From a virus, in the IMG/VR virus record IMGVR_UViG_3300043436_000846, positions 1 through 34,006 of that record: a stretch of 34,006 bases of DNA, one strand, 5' to 3'. Within the stretch, counting starts at the first letter, position 1. Each line of letters begins with the position of its first letter. Below are positions 16,853 to 24,424 of this stretch, in pieces. The translations under genes and the position numbers were made by a program. The notes beneath the pieces were generated by a model that had not been told where the DNA came from, ran no database searches, and saw nothing but the letters and a program-made list of their open reading frames with translations.

Positions 16853-17116
16853 ATGACCACACTAACACAACTCGAATCCGCGCTAAAAGACACGCCAAAC
16901 CTTAGCGCATTGGCATACCTCAAAGGAGCTATTGCGGCTACTCGGTTAAACTCCGACACCTCCGCTCACATCGAATGCGATAAAGTAACGCTGGGCGAAC
17001 TTGCACGCGCTTTACAAGTGGAAACGCATTGGAATGGGCGCACTTATAGCCTGACCATTGAAAACGGGGCGCACTTTGTAATACTTCAAACGCCTGTTAT
17101 ATCTGTAGCCAAATGA
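16853..17116 (+). CDS. Small hypothetical protein
   Basis: The 87-aa protein has a helical first half (LTQLESALKDTPNLSALAYL) and a beta-type second half (WNGRTYSLTIENGAHFVILQ). No family is recognised. It is preceded by a 68-bp gap whose end (acaaaccacgATG) closely copies the leader of the 16551 gene, suggesting a duplicated translation-initiation region. Its stop overlaps the next start. Confidence 0.55.
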   Translation: MTTLTQLESALKDTPNLSALAYLKGAIAATRLNSDTSAHIECDKVTLGELARALQVETHWNGRTYSLTIENGAHFVILQTPVISVAK

Positions 17117-17484
17117 AAATGACAGCGGAACAACTGGCAGCCATTAAACAACGGCTAAGTGAGCGTAAATTCCTACCCGATGTAAGTGTTGAGGGGCTAT
17201 GTATTGCGGCCATGCAAGTCCACCAAATTGAGTGGGAGCAGATAACAAGAAAGTCGAACCTTCCACACGTGGTAAAATGTCGGGAACAAATAGCCTACGT
17301 TATCTACACGTACATTAACCAGTCTACTTATTTAGATTTGGGTAAGTTGCTGAATAGAACCCATGCTACAATAATCCACAACGTACGGCAAGCGAGGGGG
17401 TATCTATCAATCGAGCCAAAGTACAAGCATCAAATTGATACAATATTAAAGCTGGCAAAGGAATGGGAGATAGAGCAGAAATAA
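17113..17484 (+). CDS. DnaA domain IV-like DNA-binding protein
   Basis: The 123-aa protein has an N-terminal helical part, then about residues 53-98 resembling the DnaA C-terminal DNA-binding domain: KCREQIAYVIYTYINQSTYL, DLGKLLNRTHATIIHNV. The NRTHATIIH stretch is a diverged form of the DnaA signature GRDHSTVLH. There is no AAA+ domain, so it can bind DNA but not act as an ATPase initiator. It may mark the phage origin, recruit host DnaA, or repress. Iteron-like repeats begin 478 bp downstream of its stop. Confidence is moderate because the match was made by eye. Confidence 0.6.
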   Translation: MKMTAEQLAAIKQRLSERKFLPDVSVEGLCIAAMQVHQIEWEQITRKSNLPHVVKCREQIAYVIYTYINQSTYLDLGKLLNRTHATIIHNVRQARGYLSIEPKYKHQIDTILKLAKEWEIEQK

Positions 17485-17651
17485 TACGCGCCTTACTTAT
17501 GAAAGGCAGCTACTCAGTGGCAATGCTACAAGAACACGTAAGCCGAATCCAAAAAAGAAAGAAGTGGAGTGATAGCGTGATTGAAATGGAGTTAAATAAG
17601 CTGCCAGTTTCTAAGGATGGGAACCTTTACACCATTGAACCATGCCAGTAA
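17463..17651 (+). CDS. Small putative winged-helix protein
   Basis: The 62-aa protein (MGDRAEIIRALLMKGSYSVA...) has a helix-turn-helix-like pattern followed by a short beta element (LPVSKDGNLYTIE), as in minimal winged helices. It overlaps the DnaA-like gene by 22 nt and the next HTH gene by 10 nt, so the three regulators form one unit. The start is preceded by aaagga. Function is inferred only from shape and neighbours. Confidence 0.5.
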   Translation: MGDRAEIIRALLMKGSYSVAMLQEHVSRIQKRKKWSDSVIEMELNKLPVSKDGNLYTIEPCQ

Positions 17652-17923
17652 ACAAGTCCGCTTTCAAACGCTATCTAATCCTAATACGCGAGCTGCGAGG
17701 TGCAAGTTATGACCAGCCACTTACTCGGTTTGCTTTAGCCGATAAGGTTAATTCGTTCCTGGGAAATGATATTTCGGCTGCAACTATTGAAAAGGACATC
17801 CACACGCTGCGGCATGATAGCGACCTTGCCTTCTTTGTTCCAATCCGAGCGCGTAGGTTAGGGTACTGGATAGATGACGACTACCTACTATCCGACCACA
17901 TCGCCAAAACGTGGCGGATCTAA
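17642..17923 (+). CDS. HTH regulator resembling the N-terminus of WYL-domain proteins
   Basis: The 93-aa protein reads like the HTH part of WYL transcription regulators: MPVNKSAFKRYLILIRELRG, then RFALADKVNSFLGNDISAAT, IEKDIHTLRHDSDL and a GYWIDDDY wing. In full-length family members a WYL ligand-binding domain follows; here the gene stops, so the effector domain is missing. The in-frame end and the terminator after it suggest a real stand-alone form, not decay. It likely binds a site in the adjacent control region. Confidence 0.6.
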   Translation: MPVNKSAFKRYLILIRELRGASYDQPLTRFALADKVNSFLGNDISAATIEKDIHTLRHDSDLAFFVPIRARRLGYWIDDDYLLSDHIAKTWRI

Positions 17924-17932
17924 ACACTAAAG

Positions 17933-17958
17933 AGCCCCCAACTGGGGGCTTTTTTTTT
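17933..17958 (+). terminator. Strong Rho-independent terminator of the regulator operon
   Basis: AGCCCCC (17933-17939) pairs with GGGGGCT (17944-17950) around a 4-nt loop, followed by an uninterrupted T run to 17958. It closes the transcription unit that begins at promoter copy 1. Confidence 0.9.
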
Positions 17959-17961
17959 GCA

Positions 17962-18156
17962 TTTACGCCACATCTTTGCGCCTTATCTTTTATTTCCCTA
18001 CTCTCTCTCTCATTTATTTTAAGCCTTTTTTAATTTCACACACGTTTGAAAATTGGATTTCACTAAGGAGATAGGGCGTAAACGCATTTAACTATTTGAT
18101 TCATAGCAGTTTTAAGTTACGACCTATCGCAATGCAAAAAAAAGATAAGGCGTAAG
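17962..18156. repeat. Five iteron-like 16-bp repeats (candidate origin or operator)
   Basis: The consensus is AAAGATAAGGCGTAAA. Copies lie at 17962-17977 (-), 17975-17990 (-, 13 bp after the first), 18067-18082 (+), 18116-18131 (-, more diverged) and 18141-18156 (+). The core GAT-x-x-GG-C/T-CG-T/C-AA is kept in all except one base. Between them are a CT tract (18001-18011) and AT-rich DNA (about 18012-18060) that could melt. The region lies between DNA-binding regulator genes and the primase gene, so a replication origin or multi-site operator is the natural reading. Together with two promoter-like and RNA elements it fills the 439-bp gap 17924-18362. Confidence 0.6.
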
Positions 18157-18178
18157 TAGATTATTCAAAAAGTATTTG

Positions 18179-18186
18179 TATCTTCG
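18179..18186 (+). promoter_or_regulatory. Candidate -7 box before a structured RNA
   Basis: TATCTTCG differs from TAnnTTTG at one position. It is followed by GCACC, similar to GCATC after the box at 16351. A start near 18191-18194 is expected. Confidence 0.35.
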
Positions 18187-18190
18187 CACC

Positions 18191-18290
18191 GTTCACCAAG
18201 TAGCAGATTGGTTAACTAAAGTAAAAAGACATTCTGAAAGCCTATTGGGGAACGCGCTGCTACGCTGAACCCGATAGGCTTTCCTTTTCT
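18191..18290 (+). ncRNA. Candidate ~100-nt structured RNA with possible pseudoknot
   Basis: A 13-bp stem pairs 18237-18249 with 18270-18282 (AAAGCCTAT and ATAGGCTTT at its base, one G·U pair), closing a 20-nt loop and followed by TCCTTTTCT. Loop bases CTGCTAC (18257-18263) are complementary over 7 bases to upstream GTAGCAG (18200-18206), allowing a pseudoknot. Alternatively GCG (18254-18256) and CGC (18263-18265) pair inside the loop. It could be a small RNA, a leader controlling the primase operon, or a primer RNA near the origin. No ORF occupies it. Confidence 0.45.
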
Positions 18291-18362
18291 ACACTACTCA
18301 CATATTCATTAACAATCTAACTACCCAAACTAAAAGGGTAACTTAGAGTAACAAACTATTGC

Positions 18363-20738
18363 ATGACAATCACAATTTTTAAAAACATAACGGCAACAGC
18401 AACGGGATTTAATAAGTCAGTTGACTTTGCGCTGGCAAGGATTCAAAACGGAAAAAGCAAAGAACTACTAAGCAAAATAAGGTTAGAACCCGAAAAGGAA
18501 GTACGCAATCAATTAAAGATGGGATTACCTTCCATTTGCTTTTCTGGCACGTTTCAAAACAGGTCCGCTGCTGGATTGGTTAAGCATAGCGGTTTGATGT
18601 GTTTAGATTTTGATGGGTTCGAAGACGCCGACACATTAACCGCGTGGCGCGACACCTTGCAAGCTTGGGAATATACTTTTGCGCTATTCACTTCGCCAAG
18701 TGGTAACGGGTTAAAAGTATTGGTTCGAATACCGCCTACGGATGCAATAGGCCATAAAGAGTATTTTGAAGCGTTTGAACAGCATTTCAAAGAGTGCCAG
18801 TATTTCGATACAAGCACAAGCGATGTGAGCCGCGTATGCTATGAAAGCTACGACCCTGACTTATACGTGAATAAGGAAGCGGACATTTGGCACATTAAAG
18901 TAGAAAAGCAACTTTCGGATATTGGAGTATCATACGCTTTAATTCCTATTAAGAGTGATACGATAATCATTTCAACTATCCACAGATGGTGGGAAGGTAA
19001 AAAGAAAGGGGCTGGCTTGGGAAGGAACGCGGACCTATTTGTGTTTGCATCTGCACTTAATCGCTTTGGAGTGCCAAAGGATGTATGTGAACAGCACCTA
19101 TCACAATTTGCGGTAAAAGACTTTCCATTTACCGAAATTCAAAAGGTGGTAAAATCTGCCTACAAAAACACCAGTGAACATGGCACGCAGTTTTTGGAGG
19201 ACAAAAACGCACACGCTCAGGTTGAAAAGCAAATTCGAGCTGGCAAAACGGTAAAGGCAATAGCTAAGGAAATAGGCATAAGCGAAGAAATAGCGGAGGA
19301 CGTAAGCGAACAGATACGTGAAACGCTGGCAATAAGTGACTTTTGGACCTACAATGAGAAAGGAAAAATCCAACTAAGCCCACACCGTTACAAGTTCTTT
19401 TTAGAGCAAAATCAATTTTGCAAGTTTTTTCCTGAGGGTTCAAGTAGTTACCTATTTGTGAAAATCAATTCGAATCTTTTAGAGGACACCGCAGCGGCCT
19501 ACATGAAGGACTTTGTGTTAACCCACATTTTAAACCGCTCAGACGTTGGCTATTCGCCTTACGATTTCATGGCAAACCAAACAAGGCTTTTTAAAGATGA
19601 CTATTTGAGCCTATTGGATACAGCAGAGGTCAAACTAAAAAAGGACACGGAAACGAATTGTTATCTGTACTATCAAAATTGCGCGGTCGAAGTTGGTATT
19701 GACTACGTTCGAAAAATAGACTACTTAGATCTTGATGGCTTTGTATGGAAAAAGCACGTAATCGAACGCGACTTTGTGGAGGTAGGAAATGATGGCGGTA
19801 TGTATTCAAAGTTTCTTTTTTTAGCGGCTGGCAAAGATTTGCAAAGGTTTAATTCACTTCGCAGCGTTGCTGGTTACTTGCTTCACTCACATAAGACCTC
19901 CGCAAACAACAAGGCCATTATTATGAATGATGAGCTGATAAGCGAAAACCCAAACGGAGGAAGTGGAAAGGGTATGTTTTGCAATGCCATCGGGCGAATG
20001 AAACGGACGGCAACTTTGGATGGTAAACAATTCAGCTTTGAAAAATCATTCCCATATCAAACTGTTGGAGCAGATACTCAAGTGTTGGTATTTGATGACG
20101 TTAAGAAGTCCTTCGCATTTGAACAGCTATTCTCTTTAATTACGGAGGGTATTACGCTCGAAAAGAAAAACAAAGATGCTATTCACATTCCAGTTAGTCG
20201 CAGCCCGAAAATCGTAATCACTACAAATTACACTATTGGAGGTATTGGGGGTTCATTTGAAAGGCGAAAGTTTGAAGTAGAATTCAGCAGTCACTTTGGA
20301 GCGCATCACACCCCGTTTGATGAATTTGGATGTATGCTATTTGATGAGTGGGATGCTGCTGAGTGGGCAAGGTTTGATACCTTCATGATTGGATGCGTTC
20401 AATTCTACTTAGCCAATGGATTAGTAGCGCATGAATCGGTAAACTTAGACCTTCGAAAATTCATCAAAGAAACTTCGAGCGACTTTGTCGAATGGGCAAC
20501 AGAAGAAAATCTATCTGTTAACCAAAGACTGGACAAGGGAGCAAGGTTTGCAGCGTTTGTTTCCGAATACAAAGACTATGAGCGAACGCTATCACAAAGA
20601 AAGTTCACGCAATGGATGGACATTTACGGTAAGCAAATGGGATACAAGGTAACGCAAGGTAAAAGCGATATTCGTTGGATTATGTTTGAAACGGAAACGC
20701 AACCTGTACAAGATGAAATTGAAATAAACCCTTTTTAA
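18363..20738 (+). CDS. Primase-helicase (BT4734-type primase N-terminus, SF3-like ATPase)
   Basis: The 791-aa protein has an N-terminal primase-like domain with LMCLDFDGFED (near residues 77-88, acidic catalytic pair) and FTSPSGNGLKVLVRIP, as in the BT4734_N / VapE-type group. A short HTH-like stretch lies near 294-320. The C-terminal ATPase has Walker A NPNGGSGKGM (about 529-538), Walker B VLVFDDV (about 574-580) and a sensor-like KIVITTNY (about 615). Such proteins prime and unwind DNA at phage origins. It follows the iteron region, as expected for the replication protein that acts there. Confidence 0.8.
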   Translation: MTITIFKNITATATGFNKSVDFALARIQNGKSKELLSKIRLEPEKEVRNQLKMGLPSICFSGTFQNRSAAGLVKHSGLMCLDFDGFEDADTLTAWRDTLQAWEYTFALFTSPSGNGLKVLVRIPPTDAIGHKEYFEAFEQHFKECQYFDTSTSDVSRVCYESYDPDLYVNKEADIWHIKVEKQLSDIGVSYALIPIKSDTIIISTIHRWWEGKKKGAGLGRNADLFVFASALNRFGVPKDVCEQHLSQFAVKDFPFTEIQKVVKSAYKNTSEHGTQFLEDKNAHAQVEKQIRAGKTVKAIAKEIGISEEIAEDVSEQIRETLAISDFWTYNEKGKIQLSPHRYKFFLEQNQFCKFFPEGSSSYLFVKINSNLLEDTAAAYMKDFVLTHILNRSDVGYSPYDFMANQTRLFKDDYLSLLDTAEVKLKKDTETNCYLYYQNCAVEVGIDYVRKIDYLDLDGFVWKKHVIERDFVEVGNDGGMYSKFLFLAAGKDLQRFNSLRSVAGYLLHSHKTSANNKAIIMNDELISENPNGGSGKGMFCNAIGRMKRTATLDGKQFSFEKSFPYQTVGADTQVLVFDDVKKSFAFEQLFSLITEGITLEKKNKDAIHIPVSRSPKIVITTNYTIGGIGGSFERRKFEVEFSSHFGAHHTPFDEFGCMLFDEWDAAEWARFDTFMIGCVQFYLANGLVAHESVNLDLRKFIKETSSDFVEWATEENLSVNQRLDKGARFAAFVSEYKDYERTLSQRKFTQWMDIYGKQMGYKVTQGKSDIRWIMFETETQPVQDEIEINPF

Positions 20739-20739
20739 A

Positions 20740-22188
20740 ATGAGTGTACAACTTAGAGAATACCAAACTAACGCTGTTCAATTATTAAAGAATAGCATGA
20801 AAATAGGCAATAAGAAAGTAGTGCTTTGCGCTCCGACTGGCAGCGGAAAAACTGTTCTATTTACTCACATGGTAAACGAACACATAAAGCGCGGAGGACG
20901 GGCTTTAGTGGTAACGGATAGAATTGAACTAATGAAGCAAGCTGGAGGTGCATTTGAGCGCGTAGGTTTAACACCCGAATTTATTAAAGCTAATTCAAAA
21001 CCTGATTTATCGCTACATTGCCACGTTGCAATGGTTGAAACACTTTCAAGACGAGCGGAAGCCTATGCAACCTTCATTGCAAGCCGTACAATGATAATCT
21101 TTGATGAAAGCCATAAGACCGCCTTTGACAAGCTATTCGACTACATTGCGCCTAATACCTATGTTATTGGAGCAACGGCAACACCCCACAGGTCGGGAAA
21201 TCAAAGTAGTATGGATGAATTTTATACAGACATAGTACAGCCAATAGACACGCCTGACTTAGTAGAACTTGGATTCCTTTCAGATGCTAAATCATACGGA
21301 ATCGAAATAGACCTAAAGGGAATTAAGAAGGTAGCTGGCGAATACGACCCATCACAGTTAGCCCAACGGTATGAAGAAAGAAAGGTTTACAATGGAGTAA
21401 TTGAGAACTACAAAAGGATTTGCCCAAATAGCAAAGCTCTGGCGTTTTGTTCGAATATAGATAGCGCGGTTAGTTTAACTTTTCAAATGCAAAGAAGCGG
21501 TTTGAATGCAAGGAATTTAGATAGCACAATGTCAGATATTGAGCGAACCGAAACGCTGGCATGGTTTAAAGAAACATCAAACGCAATACTTGTTTCCGTT
21601 GGAATACTTACCACAGGATTTGATGAACCAACTATTGAAACGATTATCCTTTACAGGGCTACTACTTCGCTTCCTTTGTTTCTTCAAATGGTAGGGCGTG
21701 GTTCTCGAACTACGGAAACAAAAAAGAGTTTCACGATTTTGGACTTTGGCAACAATATTAAAACGCATAACTTTTGGGAAGCCGAACGGGTTTGGGGATT
21801 GAAAAAAAAGGTCAGTAAAAAATTGGATATTCCACCTGTTAAGAATTGCAAAAGTTGCAACGGTATGATTTCAATTTCAGCGGTGAAATGTAAGTATTGC
21901 GGATATGAAGAACCTAAAAAAGAAAAGAAAAATGACACGGGCGAATTTGCTTACTTGGTGCATTTGCCAAAGCCTAAATTATTTAAGACGGTTAGCGGAA
22001 TGACAATAGCACAAAAGGCGCGATTGTGTAAAACAAAAGATTCATTTGGTAAGCCTTTAATTAAGTGGGCTTGGGTGCTGCACAATATGAATCACATAGG
22101 CGAAGCGCGAGAATTTATAATGCACATGGGCTTCAAAAAAGGATGGGAATTTCACAACAAAGAACGATATAAAGTATTCCAAAGATGA
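20740..22188 (+). CDS. SF2 DNA helicase with C-terminal zinc ribbon
   Basis: The 482-aa protein shows superfamily 2 motifs in order: Q-like LREYQTNAV, motif I APTGSGKT (31-38), motif II DESH (about 121-124), motif III GATATPHR, later TTGFDEP and motif VI QMVGRGSRT. At about 370-390 CKSC...CKYC forms a four-Cys zinc ribbon. The architecture matches phage DEAD/DEAH-type helicases related to the Res subunit group. It starts 1 nt after the primase stop and overlaps the nuclease start by 4 nt, so all three belong to the replication operon. Confidence 0.85.
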   Translation: MSVQLREYQTNAVQLLKNSMKIGNKKVVLCAPTGSGKTVLFTHMVNEHIKRGGRALVVTDRIELMKQAGGAFERVGLTPEFIKANSKPDLSLHCHVAMVETLSRRAEAYATFIASRTMIIFDESHKTAFDKLFDYIAPNTYVIGATATPHRSGNQSSMDEFYTDIVQPIDTPDLVELGFLSDAKSYGIEIDLKGIKKVAGEYDPSQLAQRYEERKVYNGVIENYKRICPNSKALAFCSNIDSAVSLTFQMQRSGLNARNLDSTMSDIERTETLAWFKETSNAILVSVGILTTGFDEPTIETIILYRATTSLPLFLQMVGRGSRTTETKKSFTILDFGNNIKTHNFWEAERVWGLKKKVSKKLDIPPVKNCKSCNGMISISAVKCKYCGYEEPKKEKKNDTGEFAYLVHLPKPKLFKTVSGMTIAQKARLCKTKDSFGKPLIKWAWVLHNMNHIGEAREFIMHMGFKKGWEFHNKERYKVFQR

Positions 22189-22523
22189 GCGAAAAATCTG
22201 AATCCTACATTCAATCGGAATGTGTTAGATGGCTATGGAACCAGCGACCCGAAACACGATATAAACTTTTCGAGGTGAACAATAACCCATTAAACAAAAT
22301 AGACGGGGCAAGGCGTAAGGCAATGGGCATGATAGCTGGCGTGTCAGATTTAATTTACCTACGGGATGATTTGCCGCCTTTGTGCATCGAAATGAAGGAC
22401 GCAACGGGCAAGCAATCACAGGCGCAAAAGGAGTGGCAAAAAATAGCCGAATCCGTTGGATGCAAGTATGTAATCATTCGCAGCCTTGCGGAGTTTCAAG
22501 AATTGTTCAATGGCGAAGGATAA
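22185..22523 (+). CDS. VRR-NUC-type nuclease
   Basis: The 112-aa protein matches the stand-alone VRR-NUC (PD-(D/E)XK) family. It has VRWLWNQRPE near the start, GVSDLIYL with the first acidic residue, CIEMKDATGKQSQAQKEW with the E-x-K pair and the Q-rich helix, and a final KYVIIRSLAEF. Family members cleave structured DNA and often accompany phage helicases. The overlap with the helicase gene supports joint function in replication or recombination. Confidence 0.8.
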   Translation: MSEKSESYIQSECVRWLWNQRPETRYKLFEVNNNPLNKIDGARRKAMGMIAGVSDLIYLRDDLPPLCIEMKDATGKQSQAQKEWQKIAESVGCKYVIIRSLAEFQELFNGEG

Positions 22524-22692
22524 GGCAACAACGCTACTAACTACCCAACCAACCCACGTCCGCGCAATCCAACGCAACGGCAAAACGTATTGGGTAGATG
22601 GTATCGAGCGAAGGGGCGAAGATTGGTATTGCAGCATTCGGGAAGCTGACGGGCAAAAGTGGTGGTGGATTGAGGAAAGTAAGTGCAGATAA
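22510..22692 (+). CDS. Small Trp-rich hypothetical protein
   Basis: The ATG at 22510 lies inside the nuclease 3' end (14-nt overlap), giving 60 aa. The product (MAKDKATTLL... VRAIQRNGKTYWVDGIERRG...) is beta-type and ends WWWIEESKCR. No family is recognised. It is coupled to genes on both sides. Confidence 0.5.
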   Translation: MAKDKATTLLTTQPTHVRAIQRNGKTYWVDGIERRGEDWYCSIREADGQKWWWIEESKCR

Positions 22693-22703
22693 CACAAAAA
22701 AAA

Positions 22704-23423
22704 ATGATAACAGGATATAAAGAAAAGTCGGAATACATTAGTAAAAATGGCGTTACAAGTACCGTTTACCTAATGGATTGCATGGAGGGTATGAAGCAAC
22801 TTAAGCGCAATGAGAATATGCTTGCGGTGGTCGACCCGCCTTATGGGATTGGGGTTGGAAGTATGGGATATACTAATGGCGTTGCTATGGTTGGTAATGC
22901 TTTAGCAAAAAGAAAAGATTACCGTACAGAAAATAAATGGGATAATGGCACACCTGATAAAATTTATTTTGATGAACTAATTAGAGTTAGTAAAAATCAA
23001 ATTATTTGGGGTGGTAATTATTTTGCAGACAAATTATATCCATCTAAAGGGTTTATAGTTTGGGATAAAAGATGTGATGACAATATGATTAATAGTTTTT
23101 CTGATTGTGAATATGCTTGGTGTTCTATTGGTAATGGAAAAATGTTTAGGTTTCTTTGGAATGGGATGTTGCAAGGCGATATGAAAAACAAAGAGCAAAG
23201 ATTTCACCCCACTCAAAAACCCGTTGCTTTATACGATTGGATTTTTAACAAGTACGCAAAGCCAACCGATACCATACTTGACACGCATCTTGGTAGTGGA
23301 AGCAGTAGAATAGCAGCCGAACGCGCTGGGTTAAACTTTATCGGGTTTGAATTAGATGCTGATTATTACCACGCCCAAGAGAAACGATTTAAAAACCACG
23401 TTAGCCAATTAACTTTATTTTAG
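22704..23423 (+). CDS. DNA adenine methyltransferase (N6/N4 class, solitary)
   Basis: I chose ATG 22704; a GTG at 22683 would add 7 residues. The 239-aa protein has the catalytic DPPYGIG (about 45-50) before the AdoMet-binding LDTHLGSGSSRIA (about 192-204), the beta-class order of PF01555-type enzymes. HPTQKP precedes the AdoMet motif, as usual. No restriction endonuclease is nearby, so it likely protects phage DNA or marks it for regulation. Codons from about 22,850 to 23,200 (the region of target recognition) are clearly more AT-rich than the ends, suggesting exchange of the specificity region. Confidence 0.8.
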   Translation: MITGYKEKSEYISKNGVTSTVYLMDCMEGMKQLKRNENMLAVVDPPYGIGVGSMGYTNGVAMVGNALAKRKDYRTENKWDNGTPDKIYFDELIRVSKNQIIWGGNYFADKLYPSKGFIVWDKRCDDNMINSFSDCEYAWCSIGNGKMFRFLWNGMLQGDMKNKEQRFHPTQKPVALYDWIFNKYAKPTDTILDTHLGSGSSRIAAERAGLNFIGFELDADYYHAQEKRFKNHVSQLTLF

Positions 23424-23491
23424 CTTTTGTATGTTTTCTAACATTTAAGTAGAAACACTACCTGTACATTTGACCCAACAAATAACCACAA
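23424..23491 (+). promoter_or_regulatory. Promoter-leader module, copy 2
   Basis: It aligns along its length with 16472-16538: cttttgtatgtttt, acatttaagtagaaa, -7 box TACATTTG (23465-23472) and the leader aaataaccacaa directly before the ATG at 23493. It should start the recombination operon from 23493 to about 25516, or further. Confidence 0.65.
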
Positions 23492-23492
23492 C

Positions 23493-23666
23493 ATGAAAAA
23501 CGAACTACTACGCAGAATCGGATCACAACTAATGAATGACTACAGAATTTACTCTACAAGCAATGAGCGCCCACGTAATCCCGATTCAACAAACCAGCCT
23601 ACTTGGTTTTTAGCGGTATGCGATTCATGCGAAGATATTGACTCACTTCTTTACACTAACAATTAA
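23493..23666 (+). CDS. Small hypothetical early protein (57 aa)
   Basis: This 57-codon ORF follows promoter module copy 2 immediately. It encodes MKNELLRRIGSQLMNDYRIY... with a PTWFLAVCDSCEDIDSLLY end containing a CxxC pair. No family is recognised. Placement behind the promoter leader and a 12-nt gap to the next gene support it as real. Confidence 0.55.
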   Translation: MKNELLRRIGSQLMNDYRIYSTSNERPRNPDSTNQPTWFLAVCDSCEDIDSLLYTNN

Positions 23667-23678
23667 AACCACAACAAA

Positions 23679-23882
23679 ATGCCAAGCTACTATTTTGAAT
23701 GGGAGGGTATAAACCTTCGAGCAGATTACCAAGAACTTCACAGCTCAAGCGGTGAGGATGGATACCCAACCGCACACGTTATTTCAGTAAACTGGAATGG
23801 CATGGACGTGCAAGCCTTAGCAACAGAATGGGGAGGTTTGAACATTACACATTTAGAAGAAGAAATAACTGAAACACTATGA
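23679..23882 (+). CDS. Small acidic hypothetical protein
   Basis: The 67-aa protein (MPSYYFEWEGINLRADYQEL...) is acidic and ends in a helical EEEITETL tail. There is no membrane segment or known motif. Its stop overlaps the ERF start by 4 nt, so it may be a partner or modulator of the recombinase. Confidence 0.55.
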   Translation: MPSYYFEWEGINLRADYQELHSSSGEDGYPTAHVISVNWNGMDVQALATEWGGLNITHLEEEITETL

Positions 23883-24424
23883 AAACAAGCGAATCAATTA
23901 AAGAAATAGCCGTTGCCTTGCACAAGTTTCACGGCCTAATGGGCAAAGTTGGCAAGGATGCCGTTAACCCACATTTTAAAAACAAGTATGCCAGCCTTAG
24001 CAATATCATAGAAGCCACCACACCACACTTAAACGCGGTTGGGCTATCGATTATCCAGTTGCCGTGTGAAAGTGGATTAGAGACAATGCTACTGCACACA
24101 TCGGGCGAATACATTAGCAGCGTGTCGCTCACTCCGTGTAAAGATGCCAGCAATCCACAGGCTTTGGGTTCTGCTTTGACTTATGCAAGGCGTTACGCAT
24201 TAGGCGCGGTCTTATCTTTGAACATTGATGAAGACGATGACGCGCAAAGGGCAACGGTAGCGCCAGCTCCACGTGTAACCGACCACAACGCCATCGCAGT
24301 ATTGAACGCTTGCACTACGATTGAGGAATTGGGCGCGGCATGGAAGTCGTTAAATGCACACGAGCAACGAATCCCGTCCGTTATCGCCTTAAAAGAATCA
24401 CTCAAATCTAAATTTACAAACTAA
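23879..24424 (+). CDS. erf: ERF-family single-strand annealing protein
   Basis: The 181-aa protein shows the ERF pattern: VNPHFKNKYASLSNIIEAT, LNAVGLSIIQLP, MLLHTSGEYISS, NPQALGSALTYARRYALGAV and DEDDDAQ. ERF proteins anneal complementary single strands during phage recombination and genome circularisation. The following Gp157-like gene and the OB protein give a usual phage recombination set. The C-terminal ~50 residues are a less conserved interaction region. Confidence 0.85.
   Translation: MKTSESIKEIAVALHKFHGLMGKVGKDAVNPHFKNKYASLSNIIEATTPHLNAVGLSIIQLPCESGLETMLLHTSGEYISSVSLTPCKDASNPQALGSALTYARRYALGAVLSLNIDEDDDAQRATVAPAPRVTDHNAIAVLNACTTIEELGAAWKSLNAHEQRIPSVIALKESLKSKFTN

Noticed and set aside
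18001-18011. CT dinucleotide run as a microsatellite or phase-variation tract
   Set aside because: It is only about five units long and lies outside any ORF. It is noted as part of the control region only.
18211-18217. GTTAACT near the structured RNA as another integron core site
   Set aside because: No inverse core or palindrome is associated with it at attC spacing; it differs from GTTRRRY at one base and is likely chance.
18363-20738. Primase-helicase of VapE type suggesting a phage satellite or pathogenicity island
   Set aside because: The window also has a full structural and packaging set and no integrase, so it is a phage genome, not a satellite.
22310-22322. AAGGCGTAAG inside the nuclease gene as a sixth iteron
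   Set aside because: It matches only the right half of the consensus, lies in coding sequence and is more than 4 kb from the cluster; probably chance.
22683-22703. GTG start for the methyltransferase
   Set aside because: The ATG at 22704 is better placed and no family motif lies in the extra 7 residues.
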